Positions 9,273 through 20,427 of a DNA stretch of 64,000 bases are shown here, one piece after another. Numbering within the stretch: position 1 is the stretch's first letter; the number at the start of each line of letters is the position of its first letter. The notes under the pieces are model-generated. The model saw only the letters and a list, made by a program, of their open reading frames with translations, was not told the origin of the DNA and made no database searches. The position numbers and the translations under genes were made by a program. The stretch lies in NCBI GenBank assembly GCA_025084515.1, contig JAJAGP010000957.1, positions 1 to 64,000 of the forward strand, given 5' to 3'. This stretch comes from Ancistrus triradiatus (Eukaryota > Chordata > Actinopteri > Siluriformes > Loricariidae).

Positions 9273-9617
9273 TTAATATGCAGATTCACACAGGATTGGG
9301 GAAGGGCTGCGATGGCTCCGTTGTAAAGATGGTGAGAGGTGTACTCTGAGGCCCCCTCCTCGGTTCAGGGATGGACGTTCCCTTTTTACAAAAATGGCTT
9401 CTTTTACTCCGCGTTCAAACCATCGTTCCTCCCTATCAAGGATCTGCACGTCTTCATCCTTGAAAGAGTGGCCACTGGCCTGTAGGTGGGTGCAAGCCGC
9501 AGAGTCCTGATCTGATGAGGTAGCTCTTCTATGTTGTGCCATCCGTTTCGCCAGTGACTGTTTGGTTTCCCCGATGTACAATTCCTGGCAATCCTCCCGG
9601 CACTTAACAGCATACAC
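9273..9617 (-). CDS. GIY-YIG endonuclease domain of Penelope-like element
   Basis: Open frame of 114 residues. The GIY-YIG nuclease cuts target DNA for insertion. Seen in order: YAVKC near residue 2 (the GIY position), LYIGETKQ near residue 13 (the YIG position), RMAQHRR with the catalytic Arg, HSFKDEDVQILDRE, RWFERGVKEAIF with the catalytic Glu, and SLNRGGGLR with the conserved Asn. All key positions look intact, which is unusual in this window. The frame is the tail of a longer polyprotein whose upstream part is broken, so the Met at 9617 is not a true start. The last 20 or so residues read into the terminal repeat. Confidence 0.85.
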   Translation of the reverse strand: MYAVKCREDCQELYIGETKQSLAKRMAQHRRATSSDQDSAACTHLQASGHSFKDEDVQILDREERWFERGVKEAIFVKRERPSLNRGGGLRVHLSPSLQRSHRSPSPILCESAY

Positions 9618-10180
9618 TACATTACTCTGTTTGTGCTGGGGGACCCGATCCTTGGGGTGGACCAGTTTGGCGTAGCGTGTTTTGGGGTTTGAAAGCCACT
9701 GAGTTTGGCAAATATGCGTCTCAATTGTTCCGATGTCCCTGCCACATATGGAATCACCACTGGTTTATGCTTAGACTGTGGTTGTTGTTCTCCTCAGTTC
9801 GGATAACCACATTTGCCCAGGGCCTGCTTATTGTGAGATTTCTCTACATCCTTGTCCGCTGTGTCAGTGGGGACGCTGTCTGCTCGGTGGTACAGTGTCC
9901 TGATGACTCCTAGTTTGTGCTCCAGTGGATGATGAGAGTCAAACTATAAGTACCGATCCGTAGGTGTTGGCTTACTGTAAACATCAACTTTCAATCGTCC
10001 CCCATCTCCAATCACAACCTCACAATCCAAGAAGGCTTACCTGCCGTTCTTCACATCCTCCCTGGTGAACTTAATGTGTTTGTCTCAGGTGGTTCCTGTA
10101 ATCAGCCATCTTACGAACCGTTTGTTCGTACTGTCGTACGAGTTTAAGGCAATCTTTGCCAAATTGAGTCAAAACGTCTT
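9618..10180 (-). pseudogene. Penelope-like reverse transcriptase, C-terminal remnant
   Basis: Minus-strand translation in broken frames shows FLDCEVVIGDGGRLKVDVYS, KPTPTDRYL, FDSHHPLEHKLGVIRTLYHR and DTADKDVEKSHNKQALGKCG. These are the segments that follow the palm domain in Penelope-like reverse transcriptases and lead into the GIY-YIG linker. At least two in-frame stops (for example after DRYL) are present. The catalytic YxDD region should lie further upstream and is absent, because the terminal repeat starts at about 10186. Confidence 0.8.
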
Positions 10181-10185
10181 GATGC

Positions 10186-10545
10186 ATGCTCAATGATCCA
10201 GGTAAGAAAATCCCAGAAGTTGAATCTGTTCATCTGGACATAGATTTTGTTGGAGAAACGATTCGTCACTCATCTAAGTGACTTCTTCAGTCTCAGCAGT
10301 TGGAAAACTTCCCCAATCTCATATACAACCATTGTCATTAATGGCTATGTCAATCTGCATATTAAACTGATCACTGGTCCCAGTGTTATGAAATGGTGGT
10401 GGTACCAGTCGTTATGCAAAGGTGCTGTATATAAGATTGGGGAAGTTTTCCAACTGCTGAGACTGAAGAAGTCACTTAGATGAGTGACGAAACGTTTCTC
10501 CAACAAAATGTATGTCCAGATGAACAGATTCAACTTCTGGGGTCT
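10186..10545. repeat. Inverted pseudo-LTR pair of the Penelope-like element
   Basis: A head-to-head palindrome. 10186-10325 repeats 9066-9220 (gatgcatgctcaatgatcca onward), and 10405-10545 is its reverse complement. Each arm contains gatgagtgacgaaac or a variant, with a hairpin gtcact/agtgac around it. Confidence 0.8.
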
Positions 10546-10549
10546 AGGT

Positions 10550-10681
10550 CTACCAATAATTGTGGTTCTTTTTTTTCTAAATTTTTGTGTGAGAGATTAT
10601 GCTAATTCAACAAGGGGTCAATTTATTATAACTCTTTTTACTCATCTTTACTACTGGTGCCAATAATTGTAGAGAGGACTG
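10550..10681. mobile_element. Right end of a Tc1-like element (ccaataattgt type)
   Basis: Two copies of ccaataattgt, at about 10553 and 10660, and a terminal ggactgta next to AT-rich DNA look like the end of another Tc1-like family. No transposase adjoins. Identification rests on the terminal motif only. Confidence 0.4.
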
Positions 10682-10689
10682 TAAATGCC

Positions 10690-12135
10690 ATATGCAATCA
10701 CATTGTAAAATGAAAGCAAATGAGAGTAGTTATTAACCTTTGATTTGCTATTCTAACAAATTGCTTAGTTATGAAAACAAATCCTAATATGAATTTCTGA
10801 GATATGGTGATGCTCTTCTTCAAGGATGCTGCACTTTTCAGTTTGTCTCTACTAACAGTTCATTAGCCTGTATAACAGACTAATACTCAAAGTAAACCAA
10901 ATTAATATAGTTGGCACAGGCATAATGAAATATTGCCACTCTAGGTGACTACATATTGCATTTTCCCAGTAGATTATGGTGCATCCCACATTTTTCAGTT
11001 CCTACCAACCACATAATTGTGTCTTAATCCGATTTGTGCATTAAAAGTGATGGACTGTGCCTTCTGTTGTTTCATAATTAAGCACACTTTGTAGAGCTTG
11101 TATGTATCTTATTTCAGAAGACATTCAAGACGTGGTCCGAATAATAAAGAAAAAAACAAGGAACTTTATTTAGTTTAACTCAAGACAAGATATAGAGGGT
11201 TATAATCAGCATCCATATGTGGGAAAAAAATTTAATCTAGGAAAATGAAGCAAAGAAGAAATTAAAAGAGCATCTCACGTTCATATTTCAACACAAACAT
11301 GATTAAGCAAGATTAGTCTTCATGATTAACAGAACCACAGCTCTGCAGTGACTGCAATGTACTCACTAGAGTAGAATATAAATACATCAGGAGAACCAAG
11401 GTATCTGCAGAAAACAAACAACAACATTTGCTAAAAATCACTGAGAGATTTGCCATTGTTACCTGTTACCTGGGGGTTGCAACTTGACCAACCATTTAAC
11501 CCCAATTTTATTTTCTAACCTACTCAGCAAAATAACAATCTGTAGTGTAATGCTTCACTTAAATATAACAGAACAAGAAGAGAATCTATTATCTGAGGAC
11601 ATTAAAGTCATTAAGCATCCTAAGTAATGCTGTCACAGCACTATGATGGGACCAAAATCCTCACTGAAATATTTCTTAAATACCGTTAATGTGGCTGTAA
11701 CTACAAAGCTTATGGGGAACTACTTTTTCTAAACTCTTGGGGATTAAATTGGGCTGCAATTATTCTATAGTAATTGCATAATAAATAAACCATTTAATAA
11801 ACTAAATGGTTTGGACAACATAGCCAAACTAAGGGATATGTTTAAAATAATAACCAGTGGCTCTATAATATTAGGTATTAATTCTTGAAGTAACCATGTA
11901 TGAATTAGAGCAAGTAAACAGAATAATGACTTAGATGAGTTGATCAGGGAAGACAGTTGGTTATTAGAAACTGTTGCAAAACATTGTAGGAGTCAATTGC
12001 TGTAATGTTTCAAAGCTCAACAATCTGTTAAACTAATATTACAATAAATTTGTGAATTCATAAAATAAATTACTACTAAGAATATCGTATATTTGAAAAA
12101 CAAATTTCTGTTACAACGGAAGGAAGCAAAGCTTC
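10690..12135. other. No gene recognised
   Basis: About 1.4 kb of AT-rich DNA with stops in all frames and no repeat I recognise. Confidence 0.6.
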
Positions 12136-12139
12136 TGGT

Positions 12140-12691
12140 TTACCATTGAGGAATATATCACACAAGAGCCAGGTAATAGTGAGAACAATGGTTGCAGTTT
12201 ATTTGCAGTGATGACCAAATGTGCAAAGTGTTCAGGGTGTAGAGTGCAAACTGTGGTTGTGACTTCACCGTCCACCTCCAGGCATGAATGGGACAGGAGC
12301 CATGTTCCTTAGCGAAGGTGAAAAGAGAGACAGGCAATCCTTGAGAGAGAGAGCGAGCACATGCAGATCCTCACTGATGGGATGGAGCTTCATCACAACA
12401 GCAGGCTGAGGGAAAAGTGAAAGGGAAAGCACACTAGGAAAAATAATTGAAAATACCACTGTAGAAAGGCAATAGGGAGGAAAACAAACACGTGAGGTAG
12501 AATTACCGGCATAAATGCACTGACGAGTCAGCAACCAGCCACACTCTGAGCCGCTCCTTAAGAAGGAGCGTGACGATTGCTTGTAACGTGCTGCAGGTAT
12601 GAGGGCTGATTAGGCTGATTAGGATCTCAGGCTCTCTCACAGGACAATTCACCCACACGATGCCGCTAGAGCTAGAATATACCACAGCACA
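12140..12691 (-). repeat. 3' LTR of the minus-strand element (approximate)
   Basis: The part from 12357 matches the other LTR. Reading the minus strand, the LTR would start tgtgctgtgg at 12691. The far boundary is uncertain; a tttatt (aataaa on the minus strand) near 12200 could be its polyadenylation signal. Confidence 0.5.
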
Positions 12692-13703
12692 GGACGGTGT
12701 CTGGGATGGGCATCTTCTGGTTGGGCAACCTCTGAACAGACTCTGTGATGGGCGACCTCTGGATGGGTGTCTGGATGGTCTCTGAGACTGACCTCCTCGG
12801 TGCAGGCACAGGCACAGGCACAAACTTCCTCAGAACTGGCAGTGGCACGCATGTCCTCAAGACATGCTCTGGAACCGACATTGTCTGGAATGACTCTTGT
12901 ACAGACCTCCTCAGGGCAGGCTCTGGAAATTAACTCCTTGGGACTGGTACTGGGACAGACGTTCTTGAACAGGCACGGACATCCTCTGAACAGGCACGGG
13001 TGCTGAAGTCCTTGGGGCTAGCTCGGGTGCTGACCCTGGCCCTGACATCCTTGGCACTGGCATTAGCGCTGACTTCCGTGGCACCTTGGTAGGCGCATAT
13101 GTCCATGGCACCGGGGTCGGCACAACTGGCTCCGATCAGGAGCTGAGAGTCACGTCAGCTTTAGGTACAGAACTAGGCAGCATGTCATGCTCAGATATGG
13201 ACCTAAACAGTGCTAACGGCTCAGATACAGAGCTAAGTGGCATTAACGGCTCAGGTAAAGAGCTAAGCAGGATGGTGTACACAGATAAAGAAACAAACAG
13301 CACATCAAACTTGAGCTAATGTGCTCAGGTACAAAGCTAAGCTAACAGAGCTAGGCAGGGCTAGCGGCTCATATCTGTAACTAATGTGCTCAGGTACAGA
13401 ACTATGGAGCACTATGAACGCAGATACGGATCCAGACGGCACTAACGGTTCATCTACAGAGCTGTGGCATGCTCAGATAGGAAGCTAGCTTGCTCAGATA
13501 CTGGGCTACAGGGCACTAATGGCTCATCTACAGAACTAGCTTGCGCAAGTACTGGGCTACAGAGTGCTAAGGGCTCAGGTACTGAGCTACGAGGTGCTAA
13601 TGGATCATCTACTGAGCTAAGAGGAGTGGCGTGCTCAGACTGGGCTACAGGGTGCTAATGGCTCCTCTATGGAGCTAAGGGGTGCAGTGTGCTCAGGTAC
13701 AGA

Positions 13704-13976
13704 TTACCTCCTCTGGGCAATCTCTGTGGATAACATCTCCCAAACAGGACCAGGGAGTAACATCCTCTGGACACTGGCAAGCAGAATATCCAACAAACAA
13801 TGCACCAGCTGCAGAAGCGCCCTATGGTCAATGAACTTGGCCCCCTTAGTCAGAGGAGGACCAAAGGTGGAAACAAGGGCCTCCAAAAATGGTTCCCCTG
13901 TACCAGCTTGGGCCATAGGACAAACATTGGTGGCCCACTGCAGAGCTCTACTGGTGAGGTGCGAAACTACAAACAA
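13704..13976 (-). pseudogene. Gag-like fragment
   Basis: The frame reads VSHLTSRALQWATNV, matching the segment of Ty3/gypsy-type fish Gag proteins in which a Leu-Thr-Gly-Arg-Ala-Leu-x-Trp-Ala pattern is conserved in the capsid region. GEPFLEALVSTFG follows. Gag builds the particle in which reverse transcription takes place. The frame is short (90 residues) and the start is not a real one. Confidence 0.5.
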
Positions 13977-14096
13977 GACCTAGGCAATAGTCGAGCAGGA
14001 AAGGGTACAAACAAAAAAATTCTGCACATTGGAAAACAAACCGCTGACAAAGGTCCAGACTACTGTTGAGCCTGGCTTGCAGATCCGAACCAAAAT

Positions 14097-14891
14097 TAGA
14101 AACCGCTGTCTCCATTGTGGTTTATTATTCTGTAATGTGGGAGCGGCAGTGAGAGATGAGCGCAGGTTCTAGTTAATATGAGTTTTATTAAAGAAACAAA
14201 CCAAACCAAGGGCAAACACAGCGAAACAAAACAGGTACATGAACTAAAACAGGTGGAGCTGGAATGCCTAGATCGGTCGGCTTCCAGGGTTTCCCACCAG
14301 AAGTGCTTTTTTACAAAGGGGAGGGTGTGTCCAGTGGCACGCAGGAGAGTTTGGAGCTGTGGATCTTTGAAGGACGATCGAGATGGCTGCCTTTGGGACA
14401 AAAATCTGGGGGTGCTGAGGTAGGGTTGGGCTCATTCCTCTGGGCCTCTTATATGGCTCAGCGTACTTCCCAGACAATGATCGCCATGATGCAGTCCAGA
14501 GTCAGAATGGGGTCATCCATGTCGGGGTGGGTGGGTCCGTAAATTGACGGGAGAGGGTGTCAGAGTGAGCACATGTAGATCCTCACCGGTGGGGTGGATC
14601 TTCATCACAACAGCAGGCTGAGGCAAAAATTAAATGGATAGCACATTCGGACAAACCACGGAAAATTACACTGTGAAAAGGCAACATGTGTGGTAGAAAC
14701 ACCAGCATAAATGCACTGACGAGCCAGCAACCAGCCACACGTCGAGCCGGCCCTTAAGAAGGAGAGTGCTGATTAGTTCTAACATGCTGCAGCTATAAGG
14801 GTTGATTAACGCCAGGATCTCAGGCTCTCTCTCAGGAAAATGCCGCGTTCACCCACACGATGTCGCCAGAGCTGGAAAACATCACAGCACA
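14097..14891 (-). repeat. 5' LTR of the minus-strand element (approximate)
   Basis: 14562-14891 matches the 3' LTR; 14097-14561 is specific to this copy and may be LTR or inserted DNA. It lies upstream of the gag-like frame, as expected of a 5' LTR. Confidence 0.45.
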
Positions 14892-15818
14892 CAATTCTGG
14901 AAATCCACGGGTTGTGAAGCTTCTATACAACCCCTGACAATTTCTGTCTGCTCCATAATAGTTGACTGTAAAGAGACCCATATGTAGGTGAATGAATGAG
15001 CAAATGAATAAATGAATTAATGAATAAGTCTGTATGTGCAGTTATTTGAGCTAAGAAAGGTCTGGCAACCAGCCATAATCTGCACAAGCAGAACAGTACA
15101 GAATAGTGCAGAATACAATGGAACAGAGTAAAAGACAATAGAACAAAATAGGATAGAATAGAATAGAAAAGAATAGTACAGATCACAGCATAATGTCAGT
15201 GTACATAGTACAACTTAAATATACAATGAATTTGAATCAGCATGTGTGTGCCATTATTATGGAAATAATATTTGTGTAGAAACTACTTGTGTGAAAAACA
15301 AAGTTCCATAATAAAATCCTAAAGGTTAAGGTTTTGCTATTTAACTTTTTTATTACAGTCCTGTTCATCTGTATACAAACAAAATTTAACACTAAATTAA
15401 ATTGCACACACACACAAAAAAATCTTACTTCCACTGATCCTGTTTCAGCACATAAGTAGATTTTCCCGATTTTACTTGTGTGTAGAGAGTACATGAACAA
15501 GTTAAGAAAGTTGCAATTGTTCTTTGGTTCCAACTGATGGATGGATTTCCTCTTGTCTGTAGACACAGGAAAATGCATGGGCCAATATCCTGGTGTTGGA
15601 TATGGTCATTTATCAAAGGCTTACTTACATTTGTACCTGATGAGTGTAGTTTTTTCTCTCTTCTTGTAAGACAGAAGGTTTCTTAGAGGTTTGCTGTTGC
15701 TTATTTCTAATTGTCATTACATAATACATGCATTGACCCATGTTATCTATTCAACAAACAGGTGGTTAAGGATACCAGCAGTAATGATGATGCAACATTC
15801 CTTATCTTCTCTGTATAT
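14892..15818. other. No gene recognised
   Basis: AT-rich DNA with a gaatagaa-type simple repeat near 15100-15180 and a (ca) run near 15404. No coding signal recognised. Confidence 0.6.
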
Positions 15819-15905
15819 ACACTCATTGACAAAAAAATAATAACAATAAAAGCACCCATATAGGAATGTCAGATTGCTGCAAAAGTGCAGTTATGTCGCA
15901 GGTGT

Positions 15906-16269
15906 GCAGTTATGTCGCCGCCAGAACCTGACATGTTCGCCAGTGGGCAATTCGGACTACATCGCCCACAATCCCTTGATGAAGCAAGATGGTCACGGAC
16001 TCACCAGGGCCTCATTATTTTTGATTACTGGCTAACCACTTACAGCCAGGGGGAGCTCTTTATAAGCTTCACTCTCCCAAACGCTGTTGCGGAAGCATTA
16101 TCTCAGGTCATTTGGAGTGGTCCGTTGGATTATCTGTGCTGTTGTGGTCCCGTCTGCTGGATTTCTCTCTGTTGCGGTCCCGTCCACCTTTGTTGTGTTT
16201 CTGGACTGTTGCGATTCTGGGCTGTTGCTTCCCTGGACTCTCGTGACTGCAGCCTGAGAGTCGGGTTAC
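15906..16269 (+). repeat. LTR partial copy 1
   Basis: Shares most of its length with the complete inverted copy at 16460-17204 (ccagaacctgaca, gattactggctaacc, ctcccaaacgctgttgcgg). It lacks the first bases and the last half of the LTR. Confidence 0.7.
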
Positions 16270-16459
16270 TGTCACAATCCAAGGCCAAAACCTGACATTT
16301 TCGCCCGTGGGTAATTCGGACTACATTTCCCACAACCCCTTGCTGAAGCAAGATGTCTGCGGACCCACTTGGGCCTCATTATTGTTGTTTTTGATTACTG
16401 GCTAACCGTGTACAGCCGTTGGATTACCTGTGCTGTTGTGGTCCTGTCCACTGGATTTC
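16270..16459 (+). repeat. LTR partial copy 2
   Basis: Begins tgtcacaatccaaggcc, the canonical LTR start, immediately after partial copy 1, and stops after the ctgtccactggattt segment, where the inverted copy starts. Confidence 0.7.
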
Positions 16460-16554
16460 TGTCACGTTACAGTACGTGGAGCAAACGGAATGCAGACGAT
16501 TGCAGGGTTCCAGTAAATAAACAGTTTATTAAACAGAGACAGACAAAGATGATG

Positions 16555-16595
<41 letters not shown>

Positions 16596-17204
16596 GAATA
16601 ATCAATAAAGGTAACAACGAACCTAGGGAAACACAGCAAACAAAACAGCTAGGGGAATACAGGGCGAAGCTAAAGCTTTGAAAGCTAACGAAAAGTAAAG
16701 GAGGAAATTGCGACGCTACGAAGAGCTAGGGTAAAGCCACGGAGGCTAGCGAATAGTTACGGAGGCTAGCTATAAGCTAAGCTAACAAAAGCTAACGACG
16801 GCCTGAACAAAAAAACGCAAGTGGACGGAGCCGCAAAACAGGAGGTAGCGGATGGGCTGCAACCACGAGAGTCCGGGGACCCAACAGTCCGGAAACGCAA
16901 CATAGGGTAATCTGGTGGACAGGACTGAAACAGCACAGGTAATCCAGTGGACGAGACCCCAACAGCACAAGTAATGCAGCGGACCACACCAAACGCCCGA
17001 GAGACCCGAGAAAATGCTTCCGCGACAGCGTTTGGGAGACTGAAGCTTATAAAAAGCTCACCTGGCTGTACGCGGTCAGCCAGTAATCAAAAACAACAAG
17101 ACCCAGGTGAGTCCACAGCCATCTTGCTTCAGCAAGGGATTGTGGGTGATGTAGTCCAAATTGCCCATGTGCAAAATGTCAGGTTCTGGCCGTGGATCGT
17201 GACA
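16460..17204 (-). repeat. Complete LTR, inverted
   Basis: 745 bp with TG..CA ends: on the minus strand it starts tgtcacgatccacggcc and ends gtactgtaacgtgaca. A minus-strand aataaa polyadenylation signal lies near 16514-16536, and an internal (ATA)n microsatellite at about 16551-16595. No matching 5-bp target duplication is seen at its edges, and no internal coding region is attached. It is a solo LTR of an LTR retrotransposon. Confidence 0.75.
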
Positions 17205-17217
17205 GCAGGCAGATGTA

Positions 17218-18234
17218 CAGTGGGGCAAAAAGTATTTAGTCAGCCACTGATTGTGCAAGTTTGTTGGCAATGACAGACGTCAAATGTTTCCTGTAAATCT
17301 TCACCAGGTTTGCACACACTGTAGCTGGTATTTTGGCCTATTCCTCCATACAGATCTTCTCTAGAGCAGTGATGTTTTGGGGCTGTCACTGGGCAATATG
17401 GACTTTCAACTCTTTCTACAAATTTTCTATGGGGTTGAGGTCTGGAGACTCTCTAGGCCACTTTTATGGAGCCACTCCTTCATTGCCCGAGCGGTGTGTT
17501 TGGGATCATGCTGGAAGACCCAGCCACGTTCCATCTTCAATGCCCTTACTGATGGAAGGAGGTTTTGGCTTAAAATCTCACAATACATGGCCCTGTTCAT
17601 TCTCTCCTTAACACGAATCAGTCGTCCTGTCCACTTTGCAGAAAAACAGTCTCAAGCCATGAAGTTTACACCCCCATGCTTCACAGTAGGTATGGTGTTA
17701 TTGGAATGCAACTCAGCATTCTTCTTCCTTCAAACACAACGAGTTGAGTTTTTACCAAAAAGTTCTATTTTGGTTTCATCAGACCACATGATATTCTCCC
17801 AATCCTTTTCTTGATCTTCCATATGCTCTCTGGCAAGCTGGACATGTGCTGGCCTGGACATGTACTGGCTTAAGCAGGGGGACATGCCTTGTACTGCAGG
17901 ATCTTCGTCCCTCTCAGCGTAGTGTGCTACTGATGGTAGCCTTTGTTACTATGGCCCCAGCTCTCTGCAGGTCTTTCATCAGGTCCCTCCGTATAGTTCT
18001 GGAATTTTTGCTCACCGTTCTCATGATCATTTTGACCCCATGGGATGAGATCTTGCGTGGGGCCCCAGATCGAGGGAGATTATCAATGGTCTTGTATGTC
18101 TTCCATTTTCTTGCAATTGCTCCCACAGTTGATTTATTCACACCAAACTGCTTACCTATTGTAGCCAGGTGCAGGTCTCATATTTTCTTCCTGGTGTCCT
18201 TTGACGGCTCTTTGGTCTTGGCCATGGTTGAGTC
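17218..18234 (-). mobile_element. Family B Tc1-like element, copy 2
   Basis: Starts with ta-cagtggggcaaaaagtat, the family B terminus, then jumps after about 45 bp to the 3' end of the transposase (deletion of the inner inverted repeat). The minus-strand transposase runs to the start codon near 18226. The 17914-18141 frame shows the helix-turn-helix linker NLPRSGAPRKIS and RRDLMKDLQRAG. It retains the 11-bp segment near 17381-17395 that copies 1 and 4 lack. The right inverted repeat is missing and several frameshifts are present. Confidence 0.85.
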
Positions 18235-19190
18235 TTGCCACAAAAGGCAAAGCTCTATATAAAGGCTCTCAAAGGCTATTTTTGTTTAGTGTACCTCTTG
18301 TTATAAGAATGGTGACTACTAGACATGCCTCTATAAGACATTTGCCCACAGCTGTAGATCCACACTCATAGTTTGCCAAAGCTGGTGTTGCAATCTGCCG
18401 GAGACATTCCTGGAAAACCCTTGCTATGTGCGAGCATTAACCTGCTGCAAAATGTCACAACGCCTCCTGCTTGATCCTGACCATTGTCTGATCCCAAACA
18501 GAACCTGTATTCGATGCTAAAGATAATACTGCCCCTGTGCATAGGAGTCCAGGTTTCTAGTCCACCACACCACTGCAAACAAAGGTGATGGTGACTATCT
18601 GTCAATGGCAGGACACATATTAGGCACCGTGCAACAAATTTCCATCTGCTCAGCACCTGGAAGTGGTCCGGGCAGAGACAGGGATGTGTATTGAAGGTGC
18701 CAATTGTGTCTGTATGGTGGACAATGAAACTGTGGAAGCTGCTAGTGCTTGTCAGTTAATCAAATGATCTTCTCTACTGGTGGTCTGTTTGGGCCATCCA
18801 GAGCCTGTTTGCCATGTGTGAGCCCTCATGAAACCACTGCTCCCAACATCTCTTAACAGCTAGGGTCAGAACAGCGAAATTCGTCAAAATGACCATCTTG
18901 CTTCTCTCAGTCCAATGATGCATCGCCTCTCAAAGTCTGTCAACTGGGCAAAATGTCTTTGAGTGCGTCGTAGAGGATCTCTCACCGAGGGGTACACTAC
19001 CTAAAAGCAGCCACATAGAACCTTTTATAGAGCAACGGAAGAAGCACTTTTACACCCTCATGTGGCAAGACCTAGTGTCTAATCAGACCACATCTGTACT
19101 CATTTAGGTATCTGCTTGAGACATAACTGCATGCCGAGTTCTGAAGCAATTTTCTATCTATTTTTAATCTGTATTTTTTGTCAATGAGTG

Positions 19191-20427
19191 TGTATATATA
19201 AATATCATCCCTATGATTTACTAAATATACATTCTTGCCACTCTATCTGAATATTGTTTTTGTATTTACTGTAAAATCACTGTATTTTATTTTTTGTATT
19301 GCAAATACCATTGCCTTGTCTACTTAATTATGATAATTCCCAGAAGGGCACACATACTGCTGTTATTAAACTTTGTGTGTCCAGTCTGGAAATCACCTTC
19401 ATTTCTATTTTGTTTTAATCTCTATTACAGATTCAGATGTTGTTTCAGGATTAAATATCATTTTGGGCCTCAGTTCTGCCTCAGCATGTTGCCAATCCTG
19501 GCAGTGCATATTTATTAACTCTCATGTGGAATGGATTGGGCTGACAGATCACACCAAATGAAGAGCCCCCAAGGAGAGGTCAAGACTGTGATAATTGAAG
19601 TGCTGTCATGGCCATGAGTATGATACAGGCAGAGAATGTCGTAGAGGAAGACAGAAAGAGAGGTGACATGACTATACACACGGATATTTATGACGGTCTG
19701 TTGTTTGCCAGCAATTACCTCATGTTGTAATCTTTCCTCTTCATGATGTTTGAGAGGCATACTCCCTAATGTATGTGGTTGCCATTCACTGTGATTAAAC
19801 TTCAATGGGCGTTGAATGGTGTATGTAAAGGGGCAAGAGGCTGGGTTTAAATTAATAGCTCCATCTATGCATTATGTACCTGAGTATGTAGTACCTGGAT
19901 GTTTGATGGATAGTAAGATCTCAAATCAAAAACATAATCTTGGTGTACCCAAACTTAAGTCATTGTACCATTATATGCAAATGTACATCACACTGGAAAA
20001 TGTTTTGGATTGTGACTATTTGTAAGCAGCATCCAAACTGCCAAGTGGAGGGTAAAGTTAGAATTAAGGAACCATTTGACGTGTCATACAGTTCTGCAAT
20101 TTTCCAGATCTGTATTTTTTAGTTGGTTAGAATAAGTAAATATTCAATATGTTATATGTTATCTACAACTATAACAGGAAACATCTCATATTTGAATGCC
20201 TTAAAGTCTAAATGCTTTGCTTCTAATTAGCAAGTTGGATACTTAGCTAAATTGAAATTATAACACATTGGCTTTACACTTTCTGCAGTCTAGTTTACAG
20301 CTAAGTGCAAAAATCAACAATCGCTTTTCACTACATTCTCTAGACAATAACAGTATCTTATTTCCTACATCTTGCTTGTTTTTTAATGTGAGCACTTGCA
20401 ATAAATGCATGCAAAGCAATGTGAAGG
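19191..20427. other. No gene recognised
   Basis: AT-rich sequence with no repeat family or coding signal I recognise. Confidence 0.55.

Larger units (their letters stand above)
9066..10545 (-). mobile_element. Penelope-like retroelement, truncated
   Basis: Minus-strand element with the C-terminal part of a reverse transcriptase followed by a GIY-YIG endonuclease domain, the architecture that defines Penelope-like elements. It is bracketed by copies of one terminal repeat: 9066-9300 and 10186-10325 in the same orientation, plus an inverted copy at 10345-10545. Such tandem or inverted pseudo-LTRs are typical of this group. Most of the reverse transcriptase, including the catalytic core, is missing. 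Confidence 0.85.
12140..14891 (-). mobile_element. Degenerate LTR retroelement with Pro/Ser repeat region
   Basis: Two direct repeats, about 12357-12691 and 14562-14891, are roughly 80 percent alike by eye and both end atcacagcaca or accacagcaca. They are the LTRs of a minus-strand element. Between them lie a gag-like frame (13704-13976) and, further downstream on the minus strand, an imperfect repeat region (12700-13700) encoding PVPRMS and SAPVPVQRMS-type peptides like those of the element at 21719. No pol domain is visible, so it would depend on another element's enzymes. The outer low-coordinate LTR halves (12140-12356 and 14097-14561) do not align well. Confidence 0.65.
15820..19190 (-). 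mobile_element. Family C Tc1-like element, copy 2, split by insertions
   Basis: The left end 15820-15905 starts cactcattgacaaaaa, and the right end closes with ttgtcaatgagtg at 19190. Both sit next to TA-rich DNA (tatacactc and gagtgtgtata). Family C sequence proper is 15820-15905 and about 18240-19190; about 2.3 kb between them consists of LTR copies and a family B element. The minus-strand frame 18366-18656 retains transposase-like CVLPLTDSHHHLCLQWCG, shared with copy 1, in decayed form. No intact frame. Confidence 0.75.
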
